64,000 nt of DNA from Romanomermis culicivorax (GCA_963922205.1 CAWUHX010000234.1:527189-591188); one strand, 5' to 3'; positions 20,200 to 32,972 are shown, counted from the first letter of the stretch. Numbers and translations are program-made. Notes: generated by a model not told the origin, from the sequence alone.

Positions 20200-23100
20200 T
20201 TAGAATTCAACTTCAAACTCATCATCACTAAGTCGATCATCAATAACTTCCTCTGGATTGTTAGAACTCTGGAGTGAAGATTTTTTGAAAATCCGTTTTT
20301 TGGGTAAGAAACGTTGGCTATCCTTCACTGATGCCAGGAGATGATGTTGAAAAATTAAAGGCATGAACCTACCTGGACCTCCCATTACAAATAATTGGCG
20401 AATCCGGTTCATCTCTGCATGTAGGCTTTCAATACCTTGTTCTGAAAATGATCCGCAACATCAATGGGTCTTGGCAAAATCGGGTACATGGTCGGTTAGC
20501 ATGTGCAGCTTCAGGGTCGTTGTCCAGTCCGCAAACTTTTCGGCCATCATTTTCTTCAAGTCTTTACAATATCTTTGTAAATTGGCGATCTCGGTGTCAT
20601 TAAGGAAGCCAACTTTTGTTGTTATAGCGAAAATCTTTCCAAGTTGAATGAGGGCATTGTAGAACATTTGCCTGTACTCATCTTTGCTTTCCAGGCACTT
20701 GGTCAATAAATCGGGTCCATTGATTTCCTTATTGATCTTCAACATACGGAAAACGTGGTTGCCAACAAATGACCCAGAATGGTATGCCTTCAAGTCCACT
20801 CCAAGGATATCTAAAGCAGAGAATAGTCTTTTTTCACAAGGGCCTACATTTTCACACAATTTTCGATCCAACTTATCTGCTTCTGCACTGTTCTGATCTC
20901 AACAAGTTTTCAGTGTGGCCAGCTGGTCTTTCAGATCACTTTCTTTCGTGGCAATCATCTATAATTTCATGCAAAACATATATGTAATTGAAATTCAGCT
21001 CTGATAAGTTATGAAAATCTTGTTGAGGCACTGAATCTGGAAAAAATTAAAAGACAAGCTTAGGTTTGTATTATTGCACTGCAATAAGATCAGGGCAGCT
21101 AAAATATAAACATGTATTCTTCAGACCTGCAAGATATCCTGAGACTTGTTCACGTCTCTACAGCCGAAGCATTTGAATTTCCCTCCATTGATTGCTGACA
21201 TCTGATGTTTTGTCAAAACTAGGGCCCAAACGGTATGAGTCATATTCGGACAATTGCTGCAGTAAAGCCAGTTGATGCAATATTGCTTAAAGAAAGGTGA
21301 ACTAGAGAAACAAAAAACTGAGCTACAATGCCTGGATGCTTTTAAAGGTTTGACCTGATTCTTGATGCAGGTAGTGATCATGTCTCGAAGCCTCTCATAA
21401 ACGTCAATGTCCTCTTCTAAGTAGGTAATTTCGCGGGATAGGCAGTCAATACGGTCCTGAATTGCGGCTGGAAAAGATTCATTATTTATTCGAGAATAAA
21501 TAGAAAACCAGTTCATCAAAGAATAAAACCAAGTTTTCATGCTTCAAATTCGGAACAATCTTCCTTAAGTAAACAATATAATGGGAAAACAGAATAACAA
21601 AAATATTTTCCTTTTGCAAGATAATGTTTATGTACAGTAAATCATTAAGTGAGGAATATTTGAGCTTACCTGACAGATCTTGGATAGTGGTGTCCTTTTT
21701 TAACATATCCTGCTCACTGTCCAGTCTGATGATGAATCTGGTAGCCAAATCGATTTTCTTGCATATAATCCGGATCTGTTTGAATATATCATTAAATAAT
21801 CCAAGTGGAATATGTAAAACAGGTGGCACAATGTTTTCTAATTGGATCGAGAAAAGTGGGTACAAAATTTGGGAATTTTGCAGTTTTTTTGGGAATATAT
21901 TCCTGGTCTTATAAGTGTTATTCAGGGCACTTAGCTTGCAGAATCCAGTCTTCTTCAAATCACCAAGTTTTACCATGCAGAAAAGGCATGGAAATGATTA
22001 TGCTGGCCCTCGATGTCCATTGAAATATGATAGGAACATTGTATCGCCGACGAGGAACAATTTGATCTTTCTTTGCTCGGTTAATCCACTTTTCAATGGG
22101 TAAGGCAGGGTCAATGAGTTTTGAACATGTCGAACTTGGTCAGCCAATCATGAAAAAGCTGCACGTAAATTTTCGGCTTTATCTGCACCTTCGTAAAATC
22201 TGATAATTCACACATTGTGAACACTGTTCGGCTTGACAACATTCATAAAACTGAGGGTCAGCTTGGTCGTTTTCCCTCCATTGTTGCCGCCAATAGAAAT
22301 CCAAATTTCGTTGTTGAATCTTGGGTCATCATTGGTCAATTCGCCACTCTTACAGGTCTCTAGCCAGCATTCCTCAATAAAATCAGACAAATTAGAGACA
22401 ACCAAAAGAGGCTTTTCTGATTTTTCATCTTTTTCAGTCAGGTTCAAGAAGGAGAAAATCAATTCTGATTTGACCTTTCGATTGCATGTTTCGTCAATGG
22501 CCTTGTTGGTTGGAGCCAGAAAATCGTTGTCATATTTCGACATGAAGCACTCGATCTTGCCATAGTCACTCCATGAGAGTCCTGAGAAAAAATGCCAATA
22601 ATTTCACTAGTTTCAGTAAAGCACACATTGGGCGTATGATGAAGAGTAACACAAACCAAGCCTATCTATTCTTACCCAAAGCCAGCTTGAAATCTAGTGA
22701 GTCTGATGCACTAAGATGGAATCTTGTTTGGTCATGACAATATTGAAAGACATGTTGTGCAACAGACGGATTTCGAAGCAAAAAATCTCCTAAAAAGATG
22801 ACACAAGTCATTCGAGTTTGAAATTCACATACAGACAAAAAAGCATGACATTGCATCAGAAATTAACTAGATAAAGCATAAGATCACTTGATTATAGAAA
22901 TCATGTCTTCATCTAGAGAACTTCTTTAAGCAATGAGTAGCAACTGATTTGCATCAGTGAAGTAGAAAGCATAGAAGACTGCAACAAAGTAGCTTACCCA
23001 AACACTTGCCAACATCTATCGTAGCATCACCTCTTGCTAAATATTTCACAAAATCAGTCAGGATATCAAGACGTCGCATTTTGTCACGCTGGTGAGAAAG

Positions 23101-23526
23101 GGATGCATATGATGTGGCTGATTCTATAGTCGCAAAGAATGCCCAGTTCGATGTCAAGTTTGAACTAATTACGGCCAATTTTCCATTCTCTCTAAAATCT
23201 ATAGACGGACTAGTTTTTCCAGAGTAAAAGAGATGATCAGTAGGAAAATTCGAAGATAATTGATTTTTGAGATTAATGTTTTCATTTTCAAGAGTACCAA
23301 TCAAATTTTTGCAGTCAAAATTTTCTTTCCTTAGTTGAATTACTTGATTTTCAAAAATTATCAACTTAGCTTTAGAGTCCGCCAATTCTTGTGCTTGAGC
23401 CAGAAGACTACATTCCAAACACTTGATCTTTTCTTTGAGATCAACGATTTGACCATCGGGTTTGGGTGGCAATCTTCGATCAGCAGACCGCGGCGTTGAG
23501 TGAGTGATAAAAGAGCCTAATCCCAT
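20200..23526 (-). pseudogene. Five-exon gene of a multi-copy, element-associated family; reading frame broken only by nonsense codons
   Basis: Predicted exons on the minus strand: 23526-22998, 22789-22676, 22581-21670, 21467-21127 and 20958-20200. All junctions are GT-AG, and phases agree throughout (2655 nt, 884 codons). In-frame stops lie at 22208 (TGA), 22148 (TGA), 21998 (TAA), 20899 (TGA) and 20461 (TGA); there is no frameshift. Exon 1 has a coiled coil (ENEN, KEKIKCLECSLLAQ). Exon 3 has IWISIGGNNGGKTTKLTLSF, KIKLFLVGDTMFLSYF and PPVLHIPLGLFNDIF. Exon 4 has Cys pairs (YCSNCPNMTHT, KCFGCRD). Exon 5 has HMLTDHVPDF and FSEQGIESLHAEMNR. I recognise the pattern as one found in many copies in invertebrates, probably mobile, but cannot name its function. 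Confidence 0.6.
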
Positions 23527-23602
23527 GGAGAAAATATTATGTTAGTTTCCATGATTTTATGTGTAGGCTTTTGATCTGCCTTCAAAGTTACTGTGCTACA
23601 TA

Positions 23603-24685
23603 ATCAATTTTCAGCCAAAAATCGTCAATTTTCACAGATCTGCGTCGGAAACTCAAAATTCCATCCGCAAAAATATCATCATCAAATTCGCATATGTCGA
23701 ATTCAGCTTTTTATGTCAATTTACAGTCCGAGAAGAATCGAAAATATTCTTTTTTTTCCGTTTTTGGAATATGATCAATTTTCAGCCAAAAATCGTCAAT
23801 TTTCAAGGATCTGCGTCGGAAACTCAAACTTCCATCCGAAAAAAATATCATCATCCAATTCGCACATGTCGAATTCAGCTTTTTATGTTAGTTTACAGTC
23901 CGAGAAGAATCGAAAATTTTCTTTTTTTCCGTTTTTGGAATATGATCAATTTTCAGCCAAAAATCGTCAATTTTCACAGATCTGTGTCGGAAACTCAAAC
24001 TTCCATCCGAAAAAAAATATCATCATCAATTTCGTACATGTCGAATTCAGCTTTTTATGTTAATTTACAGTCCGAAAAGAATCGAAAATTTTCTTTTTTT
24101 TCCGTTTTTGGAATATGATCAATTTTCAGCCAAAAATCCTCAATTTTCAAGGATTTGCGTCGGAAACTCAAACTTCCATCCGAAAAAAATATCATCATCC
24201 AATTCGCACATGTCGAATTCAGCTTTTTATGTTAATTTACAGTCCGAGAAGAATCGAAAATTTTCTTTTTTTCCGTTTTTGGAATATGATCAATTTTCAG
24301 CCAAAAATCGTCAATTTTCAAGGATCTGCGTCGGAAACTCAAACTTCCATCCGAAAAAATATCATCATCCAACTCGCACATGTCGAATTCAGCTTTTTAT
24401 GTTAATTTACAGTCCGAGAAGAATCGAAAATTTTCTTTTTTTCCGTTTTTGGAATATGATCAATTTTCAGCCAAAAATCCTCAATTTTCAAGGATCTGCG
24501 TCGGAAACTCAAACTTCCATCCGAAAAAAATATCATCATCCAATTCGCACATGTCAAATTCAGCTTTTTATGTTAATTTACAGTCCGAGAAGAATCGAAA
24601 ATTTTTTTTTTCCGTTTTTGGAATATGATCAATTTTCAGCCAAAAATCGTCAATTTTCAAGGATCAGCGTCAGAAACTCTTCAAA
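23603..24685 (+). repeat. ~171-bp tandem satellite, seven copies
   Basis: Seven copies start at 23603, 23774, 23944, 24118, 24289, 24459 and 24628, each with ATCAATTTTCAGCCAAAAAT; period 169-174 bp. The last copy is cut off after about 55 bp at the Harbinger exon. Long ORFs appear here only because the 171-bp period is a multiple of three. They switch frame between units, so the array is unlikely to be coding. Confidence 0.95.
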
Positions 24686-24699
24686 ACTTAAACTTTTAC

Positions 24700-25069
24700 C
24701 TTTTCTGCACATAAAACTTTGTGGGTATGTTGATGGTGCAATAATTTTCACTAGAGTTCCGTCAATACAGCCACTAACATGAGGAAATCCATCTGTGTTG
24801 TAAAATTTATGTTGATAATCATTCAATTCCACACCAGTTGGATACTACACAAATCGGTTTAATCTTTGACAAAATGACAAGCAAAGTTTATTGACAATGC
24901 AGCTTGCTGTTGACTTGCTACAGCACACAGTATCCCCAACCACTTGCAAAAAAGAATTTGAAGATAAGTACCCAAGAGCAATTAAGACTTGCAAGTTTGC
25001 TGTCAAAGATTTTGACCGACTAGTATTATGTTCTAAATGGCACTCAACTAGATCAGTAATTTCTAGCAC
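24700..25069 (-). pseudogene. PIF/Harbinger (HARBI1-like) transposase exon, broken by one TAG
   Basis: An exon with acceptor AG at 25070-25071 (CTTTCTTTTAG) and a possible donor (AAAAG|GTAAAA) at 24699. It encodes the N-terminal and start of the catalytic region of a Harbinger DDE transposase: LQVLIALGYLSSNSFLQVVGD, a helix-turn-helix-like SKSTASCIVNKL, then GFPHVSGCIDGTLVKI with the first catalytic Asp in CIDGT. A TAG lies at 24845-24847. The rest of the catalytic domain should follow to the left, but the satellite array begins there, so the gene is cut or its next exon is displaced. Confidence 0.8.
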
Positions 25070-25442
25070 CTAAAAGAAAGGGATAGGTGTATAAGTATGA
25101 CATACTAACTTTCTGAAAGATAGTTTAAAATATATTAGCTCGATCAAATCGATATCTGACATAAAAATCTGTATCAAACAAGGAATCAAATGGATTTGTA
25201 TGATCTCGAATTATGCTAAAATGACAAAATGGCCGAAAATCAACATTTTCGTCCAAGATTTCAGCGGCAATTCAGGCAGCCATAACCCTAAAATATGCCA
25301 ATTGAAATATAGTACAAGATAAGTCAATGAAACAGCAGCAAAATATTAAATATTGCATTATGTGGCAACAAAGAACCCAAAAGAAATCAATAACCCATCA
25401 ACAATGTTTATTAAATCTGACGCAATTCAATGCCTAATGTAA

Positions 25443-25706
25443 TTACCTTAATGAAGCAATTCCATTAAAAGTATCAAAACTAGGCGAAACAATCTGACAA
25501 TGAGATGAGCCAGCATGACACTGAAAATGTTGACTTGTTGTTAAAAAATAAGTTTCAAGCACCTGGTAAGCACTTGATGCTGCTTGATTTCGTAAAATTT
25601 CCAACTTTTTGGCCGCTACTGCATTTGTAGCATCCACAGCTTCTTCATATCCCATCGCCATGCCCTCTTTACGGAATGAGTAATGTTCTATGGACTTGTA
25701 AGCCAT
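25443..25706 (-). other. Unrecognised 87-codon ORF (possible exon)
   Basis: MAYKSIEHYSFRKEGM followed by a helical, Ala-rich segment (EEAVDATNAVAAKKLEIL). A GT (CAG|GTGCTTG) at about 25562 could end an exon. It could belong to the Harbinger element upstream of its transposase exon, but nothing shows this directly. Confidence 0.25.
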
Positions 25707-26859
25707 TTTATTTGAAACAACATTGGTTATGTAGCTTTGAGTCGATTCTGTGAATGTCCCAGTGAACCAATCATTTCAGTAAGATGACTGTGAAATAGGT
25801 GAAATATAGATAGAATGGAACATGGAAAAAGTGAAGAATCAAAATATGGACATTGGCAGTGAAAGTGGAAAAGAAACTAATGAATGGATAGTGCTATTAT
25901 GAATCAAATACAGGAAAAACGAGAAGACAGCAACAGTAAATAGATAAATGTGCAGCCAGGTGGGATGCTGTCGTCATAAACAGCTTCATTACAAAGGAAA
26001 GACACAGTGACTGACTTCGCCAAAAAGCCCACTCAATAACAACAAACACAACTTGAATGGTTATGTAAATTTCAAGAGTATGGACAAAATTAGGAAAAGA
26101 AACACATAAACAAATTTTATACCAGGTTGGCTATTTTAGGGAGCTTCACTCTAGGAAAAAAATTAGAAAAAGGAGGAAGTATCAGTACAGCTAACATGTG
26201 GTATATTACACTACTGTCCCAGTGAGTTGACCATCCCAATACATGACTGTTCTAGATGGTCAGCTGCAGTGCAGATCACCGAGTCTTGCCTCAATGAGCC
26301 CAAGCCTAAGCCCTGAAAACAATCTGACCTCACAAATGTTGATTAATATACTGTCATGGAATTTGTGCAAGTCTGGCTCTGATCAATTTGAGTATAATCG
26401 ACTTCATGAGGAAGTTGACTTACAGGGACAGTCGACCAACTGGAACATCGTATGATGTCTAAAAAATAACAGTTTACTAGGGTAGTTGACTTACTAAGAT
26501 AGTAGACCTATTGAGATGATATCTTTCACCTTTTGCCTTTGGTTCACACCATAGTTGATGATTTACTGGTATTGCCTGTGGCAGGAATTTTTGGACCCAG
26601 TTCCTGATCACCAGGGCCCTCAAAACGTGTCACATGTTATGTTTAGGTCTGTGCTTAGATGGGAGGATGTGAGCAATATAACTGAAGAGGCTATTTGCTT
26701 GTGTCCTACCAACTACAGTAGGTCACTCAGCCGAGCTTCCTATAAGTAAAGCAGTGTTACTAGTCAGGATGACTAGAAATGTCATTAAATTCAATTGGTT
26801 GGAAAAATTTAGTTTACTACTACATTCGAAAATCTCAGTCTAAGCTTAAGATTAACAAA

Positions 26860-27205
26860 ATCCCTAAGCCTGAGTTAAACCTGCCAAAGCCTATGCCTAA
26901 GCCAGGCCTATGCATAAAGCCTAAGCCTAAAGGGTCATTTATACTTGCCTTTTCGGATCAAATGGAATGGAACGAATTGTCAACAGCTTGAGACGCTGTG
27001 CCTAAAAATCCTATTGGTGGAAAAGGAGAACTGCAGTTTTGTGGGAAGGGACCGGCAGTTATTTACTGAACGAAAATTTTTTTTCAATTCAGTTACCTTC
27101 CATCGATTGTGTTCCTCTCGATTCCCTTATATTGGACAAGGCAAGTAGCTGTGACCCTTAAGCCTGAGCCTAAGGTCTAAGCCTAAAACTAAGCCAATAA
27201 ACGTG
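26860..27205. repeat. Degenerate interstitial telomere-like hexamers (CCTAAG)n
   Basis: CCTAAGCCTGAG, GCCTATGCCTAAGCCAGGCC and AAGCCTAAGCCTAAAGG occur at 26863-26932, and AAGCCTGAGCCTAAGG with TCTAAGCCTAAAACTAAGCC at about 27155-27200. CCTAAG is the reverse complement of a rotation of TTAGGC, the nematode telomere unit. It is too degenerate to be a functional telomere. Confidence 0.5.
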
Positions 27206-27784
27206 AGAAAAAATTGAAAAAATCGATAAATTTATTTTGGCCCATAATTGATTACAAATCTCGTTCGGCAGGGGTCGTCAGAGGTTAGTTGACTCTATTC
27301 CATTCCCAGGGTCGTGGGAGGTTAGCTGGCTCTATTCCAATAAAATTTTTTCTGTTACAAAGTCCTTGATGATCACTCGTTTTAATCACTTCAGGATCAT
27401 ATAAATAGATTTCCTGATATCTAGTGAGGCTGTGTTGAAACTCAGCCCACATGGGTCATTTTGAAACGAATGTAGTAGTAACCAGTGACTAGTAGGGATG
27501 GGATGAATCTCAGATTCGGATGGATTCGGTCTTTTTTTCTGGAGTCGGATTTGGATTCGACTTCACTGCTTTTCCAGATTCGGATTGGGGTTCGGATTTG
27601 GTAGTCTTGCCTAAAATTTTAGACCGAATCCAAATCCATTCTTAATTTAAAGTATGTTGGTAAAATGAGAAAAAAGTAAAAATGAAAAAATGAGCGAATG
27701 TGGGCAGTAGTTGGCGGGTGCCTTAATTTCGGGTTCCTGATTTCATTCAAAAATGTCAGATTAGCCGGAAAGCAGTAACTCCAT

Positions 27785-27955
27785 ACATCCCGTCCAAGGT
27801 CCGGCCCCCTATATCTCACCCCCAGTTAAGGACAAATGGAGGATAGTCATGCCAAACAGGGCATCACAGTTGACATTACCAGAAGTCTATTAATCTCATC
27901 TAGGGTCTGGCTCCCTATACCTACCCCCAGTTAAGGATGAGTGAAGAATAGTTTC
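27785..27955 (+). repeat. Imperfect duplication (period about 115 bp)
   Basis: GGTCCGGCCCCCTATATC...CCCCCAGTTAAGGA at 27799-27835 is repeated as GGTCTGGCTCCCTATACC...CCCCCAGTTAAGGA at 27903-27940, each followed by GAGGATAG/GAAGAATAG. Confidence 0.7.
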
Positions 27956-28579
27956 ATCAAAGGTTAGTAACATCGATACCTATAGTCTGTTTTTCTTGAA
28001 ATGCTTCTAAATAATGAAAGTGGAAAGCAAGTAGTATTTCAGATTTTCACGATTTTCTGGCAAGCAGTATATCATATGGGACTGGAAATTTGTAAGCATA
28101 CTGACCTAACCTTTAACAATTTTTTGAATGAAAAATTTAACAGTAAGAGCTTCATGTGAACGATTTTGACGACAGCACTGATTTGTGTCACTTTTTTATT
28201 TGGAAGCATTTTTTAAAGGGCAGATTATTGGTATATTCTATACTTGTCTTTCTTGATTCCATCGAGCAGGCAGCAAACCACCTGCACATCAGGCTCGCAT
28301 TTAGAGGGGTGAAGAGTGGGAATTCTCCCCCCCTAAATTTTTTTACATTAAAAATTTTTAGCAATATCATTGTACTTATACATCACAATTCCCAAATTAA
28401 ATTTGCGTTTTAAAATGGAAAAAAAGTAAAAATTTTCCGGCACTTTGCGCCGGATTTTAATTATTTAGTAATTTTTCTATATTACTGCAGTGCGCAGTGT
28501 GTGATTGAAACGCAGTGTGTGATCACTGTGATCGAAAAACTACAGAAAAAACGAGAAAAGTAGAAACGCAGCAAAAAAC

Positions 28580-30000
28580 AACAATCTGCACAAATGTGTG
28601 TTTCTAAAGGCCCCACATTTTTTAGAATTAAAAAAATCGAATATAAAAATACAAAATAAAAAAAGGGATTGGCCAAGAAAGGCGACCAGTTCTGACTCCC
28701 ATAACTCTCGAGTGGATGAATGTTTTTTAATGCGGATTGACGCATTAGAATCCCCGATTTTTCTGCTCTCAGCCTCTATGGTTTCCACATTAACAGAAAA
28801 TTCGTAGAAGTGACATCCAGACAGACTGTCAACTGGATCAGTCAAAATTTTCCTGATTTTTTGAAGCATGACATATGACCTCCAAATCTTTCGGACTAGA
28901 ATCAACTTGATTATAATGTTTGAAAGGTTTTACAGGAAACATTTTACGAAAAGTCACTCCGTGATATTGATCACATGAAGGAAAAGATTTTTTGGGTAAC
29001 TTGATCACTGCTAAATCGATGCTGCCATTGACCAGCTCGAAAAACGTTCAAAATTAGTGGTGAAACAGAAAGGAGGCTTCATTAAAACGACTTTTTTCAG
29101 CTGTTACATATTTCTCTATTTTACTTTTTTATCTGATAAAACATGTTGATTTTTGTCAATTTCTTTTGTTTTTTGCAAAATCTCGACCTTCAGTATTTTT
29201 GAGTCTGGCCGTTACATATTGAGCAATATGGCTGAAGCTTCTCAGCATTTATGCAAGACCTTTTATCTGTCGATGGCTGTCGGAAGCTTCATCCATTCAA
29301 AAGCTAGTCAGCATCGGTTGCCTTCCTTTAGGGTCACCCTGTGTAAGTTCCAGTTGAAGGCAACAAAAAACTTTTTGAAAAGTTTGAAAAGGCCCCCGGA
29401 TCAGGTACGATAAGAAAACCTCAAAAGGTATATAGGTTCAATTCTTTTCCTCTGTACTCTAGGAATGAAAATCAACATAGTAAAAAATAAAATATTCTCT
29501 CTCAGCTTACTTCATATGATCATAACGGACTTTTGGTCGTTCCCCATGTGAAATATGCTTATTTTTGATGGCCTGCTCTGGTTTCCGGTTATGGCCTGTT
29601 TCTGTTAAACTATAGATTCCTCCTGATTGCCTGCACAAACTCCGACGTTTTAACACTGTATACTGCTTGAAATCAATGCAAGTCGGCTCAACTATGGCTA
29701 GCATATCATAAACACAACTCTCAGTTCTTGATACATGGTCAACATCACATGTAGGATTATGGAAATGCAGTGAAATATCAGACTGTTGTTGCAGAGATAG
29801 TAGTTAGATAACAAATTAATACATATTAATTTTCCTACTGACCGAATTTTCATCCATTTTCTCTTGAAGGATTTTTTCACTCCTCTGAATAGACAAATTG
29901 AATTTGTATTGGAATTTGTTCGCCTCTTGATGTCAGAATATCTGCATCATTGAAGTTCTTAATACTGCTAACTTGATCTTCTCTACAAACTTCGAACCAG
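28580..30000 (+). repeat. Partial copy of the large repeat (mariner-containing part), direct orientation
   Basis: Matches about 7880-9400: CACATTTTTTAGAA, TGGATGAATGTTTTT, the mariner blocks, the CTTTAGGGTCACCCTGT segment and the CACAACTCTCAGTTCTTGAT segment, in the same order and orientation as arm A but more diverged. Confidence 0.8.
28800..29075 (+). pseudogene. Tc1/mariner-like transposase relic, second copy
   Basis: It has FPDFLKHDI followed by a stop in the Trp position, then PPNLSD and NQLDYNV with stops between. The C-terminal block AAIDQLEKRSKLVVKQKGG can be read in a shifted frame near 29015-29075. Stops at tryptophan positions (TGG to TGA) are shared with arm A. Confidence 0.6.
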
Positions 30001-32387
30001 TTTCTTTTTTCGGATCCAGGGTCTATATTGTTTGAAAGTGTTGTAGTGACATTTCCAGTCTCCCACAACTGTTTTAATCTCACTTTACAACTTCTTGCAC
30101 CTCACAACAAAAGATGAGCATGTCTCAAGCATCTCATCATCACCGGGCGACGCAATTACTGTAGTCATTGCGTCATGTGCCAGAATTTTGGTCAGTGAAT
30201 CAGAGTTAGTGTTTCATATTTTATCAACTGTACTTACCTCTGCCGAGTAAACTCCTGGCCGCACATTTGCCGTCGTCATTCGAATTATTTTAAATTGAGA
30301 AATCGAAGATTTCTCAATTTAGAATATTTAATTATTGAATAAAATTTTGAGCGTTTGTTGTGTGAAAGGGGGTACATGCCCCGGCCAAGCACCAGGTAAG
30401 TCTTAGTATTAAGGTCTGAATTTTTGGAACTCCTGCCTAAAACTTTTTTGAATTCAAAATTAATCTTATTTCTTGGTGAATCACCAGATCCAGAGTCCTT
30501 GATAGAAATAAGGAGAATTAAAATATAAACGAGCGAATGGGGAATGTCAAAACTGATCGAATTGAATCTAATGGATTTTGATTGATTTCAAAATATGGGT
30601 TTTTGCACTTGGAATTCAAGTTATCAAATTCCAGATAAAATTCGGCGCCCTTCCACATTTGACTTCCTTGGGGACAAAACGTCAAAGCTGCATTACGTGC
30701 CGAAAACTGGGGTTCGATTGAGTATTGGTTGAACCATTTGGATCTCTGACTTTAGCACTTGAGAATGTAAACACATGTTGGCTATAAATCTATATAAGCT
30801 ATCAAAATAGAATTATATTCTGTTTGAGAAGCTTGTAAACCCTGAGAATGGAAAACATGTAGTTCCCTTTTTCATATTTTTACTATTCCCAGCTTAACCA
30901 TTCATTGCATGAGAACTGAAAATTTGTGAACTCGCTCGACTAGGGCTTACTTTTTGGAAGAAGTTCTATTGTGAACCTGGAAAGTTCATATTTTTTTGTA
31001 TACTCTGACTGCATACACATGAGTTACATGGTTCATTTGGTTTAGTTTTCAAAATAGTGAAGTCGAGCTGCATATCAATACTTTGTTGGGGGTTTTAATA
31101 TTGTACACCTATTGCAATAATGTGACTTATATTTTTCAAGTAGCATGCTGCAGAAATGCTTCACAATTGAAATATTTGAGGTGTTAAAACAGAACAGCAG
31201 GCAGGACGGCCCTTTTGTGCAAATGTTGAAAAATGTTAAATTCGTGCAAAATATCTTCTCCGCAAATTCAAATATTTTTTCATGTTGCAATGTTTGGAAA
31301 TGTCATACATATCGATTCAAAAAGGACATAGTAATTTAGAATAGAACCAATGATGGACACCAGTCAATTTTTGATGTTCAATGTTCCATAATCATGTTGT
31401 AGTGATGCGTCTGGCTATTCATACGTGGCATAGTTTTGTTATCCACGGATTTGATGGTTCCTACTTCAACATTGACTACTGGTTGACAAAAATCGCTGGA
31501 ACACCACTTGTGTTCCAGAGTGAGGATGTTGTTGGTGATTTAAACCCCATTTTGAATTATGACAAATGATTGGCCTTCATACACTTTATTAGTCCATACT
31601 TGTCCACATATGCTAGGTGTCACAATTTCCTGTTTGGTGGTGTCTAGAACTATTCCTCCTGCTCCAAAAAATCCTCACAGTTCGATCTCTAAGTAGACAT
31701 CGCACAGCCTCGATTTTATTCAAGTGACCACTTGTTGACCAGACAATCAATGGAATTTATTTCTTTTCCATGGCAAATAAAGATGGTGGTTGACAGGGTA
31801 CTCCCCAAGGAACAGTGATAGCTCGGCCTCCTCGAGACATGCTACATCGATAAAATGGTTTGGCTGTTGTTCGACCAATGAGAAAAGAGAACAAAATAAC
31901 CAACATCCAAGCTAGAAATCAACTTTTCGTTTGTGATGGTTTTTGTATTTTGTAGAAAAACGTGAGAATGGTGGTTCAAATCAGGGTGAACAAATTCGAA
32001 CTCCTGAATGCTTGAGCATTTCTAAATCTTCATCTGGCCCAAGGTCAATATCTTCAATTTATCTGTCTGTGCATTTCAGAACTATTTGATGAAATGGTTT
32101 GAGTGCGATAAACTGTTACCAAATCTTCCGATTCAAAGTCAGGGACACTTTCGATCTATGACCTTCTATTTCCTCTTTGTATTCTCGGATTAATTTGGGT
32201 AGTAGGTTGATTGTGGGATGTATTTTCGTCTCCTTGTCTTCTTTTGGCTCCATTTGACACTTTCAATGGCCTATCTCGCCCCCAATTAGTTCGAAAAGAT
32301 GGCTGCAATCATTCACTGGATGACTCGGCAGGTCCTTGGTCTGTGTCACTAAATCGCCTCAGCCAACTTGGATTGACAGTTTGCCAA
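30001..32387. other. Non-coding; one hairpin, no recognised gene
   Basis: Only short unsupported ORFs. A perfect inverted repeat lies at 30291-30321. A 62-codon ORF at 31381-31569 (MFHNHVVVMRLAIHTW) has no recognised relative. Confidence 0.4.
30291..30321. repeat. Perfect 14-bp inverted repeat with 3-nt loop
   Basis: TAAATTGAGAAATC, then GAA, then GATTTCTCAATTTA. It could form a hairpin in DNA or RNA; it could also be the tip of a small element. Confidence 0.8.
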
Positions 32388-32972
32388 TCATGATAAGTGA
32401 CTGGCACCTGATTCGCCTGGCAACTGACTGCAAGCAACCAGCTGTTCGTATTTGACATCAGTCTGCCTATTGTCCGGGAAACTTTTCAAAAATGCATTTG
32501 ACCACTCTTCCCATGTGTGAAGAGGGGGATTCCTAGCTTCGAAGTCTGCAATGTAAATTAAGGCAGGGCCTTGCAGATAGGTGGACAAAAGTGCAGTTTT
32601 CCTATTTAACGTAGTGGATCTGGCTGACACTGATATTCTTGAAAATCGTTTTTTCCAATTGGTCCAATTGATATCCTCCAGAGAAAGGTGTCAGGTCTCC
32701 AGAGTGTTGAATTATCGGTCGTGTGTCATACATTTTTCCCACATGATTCACAGTTTGAGGCAGTAATTCTTGCATTTCTTGTAAGTTTGCCAATGGAGTT
32801 GGTTGGGCCATTTCTGGATCAGTGCTAATTCTTTTTCGCTGGATGAGCTACTGTCTGATCCTGGGAGTGAAACTGTGTCTGCAATTTTTCTGGTTCTTCT
32901 AGGTTCAAATAAATTGTGAGTGGCGTCTGCAATGATATCATCAACAGTATGGAAAAGTGATCTGTGAGCCAT
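32388..32972 (-). pseudogene. Retrotransposon Gag relic (frameshifted)
   Basis: The N-terminal piece (MAHRSLFHTVDDIIAD...SDSSSSSEKE) at 32972-32748, a middle piece with FSGGYQLDQLEKTIFKN (32811-32602) and a capsid-like piece, LLSTYLQGPALIYIADF...WEEWSNAFLKSFPDN (32630-32388), lie in order in two frames with two frame changes. The pattern ALxYLxG-Ax-W-x-F-xxFP is that of the retrotransposon Gag capsid domain. No LTR or pol is seen next to it. Confidence 0.65.

Larger units (their letters stand above)
25710..28579. other. Non-coding stretch with short repeats
   Basis: No gene recognised. It includes hexamer repeats (26860-26935, 27150-27205), a GATTCGGATT-rich low-complexity block (27500-27625) and a ~115-bp spaced duplication (27785-27955). 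Confidence 0.5.

Noticed and set aside
23593..24782. Long overlapping + strand ORFs with a 57-residue peptide repeat
   Set aside because: They result from the 171-bp satellite period being a multiple of three; the frame changes between units and there is no start context or codon bias.
31381..31569. 62-codon ORF MFHNHVVVMRLAIHTW
   Set aside because: Short, isolated, no similarity that I can recognise.
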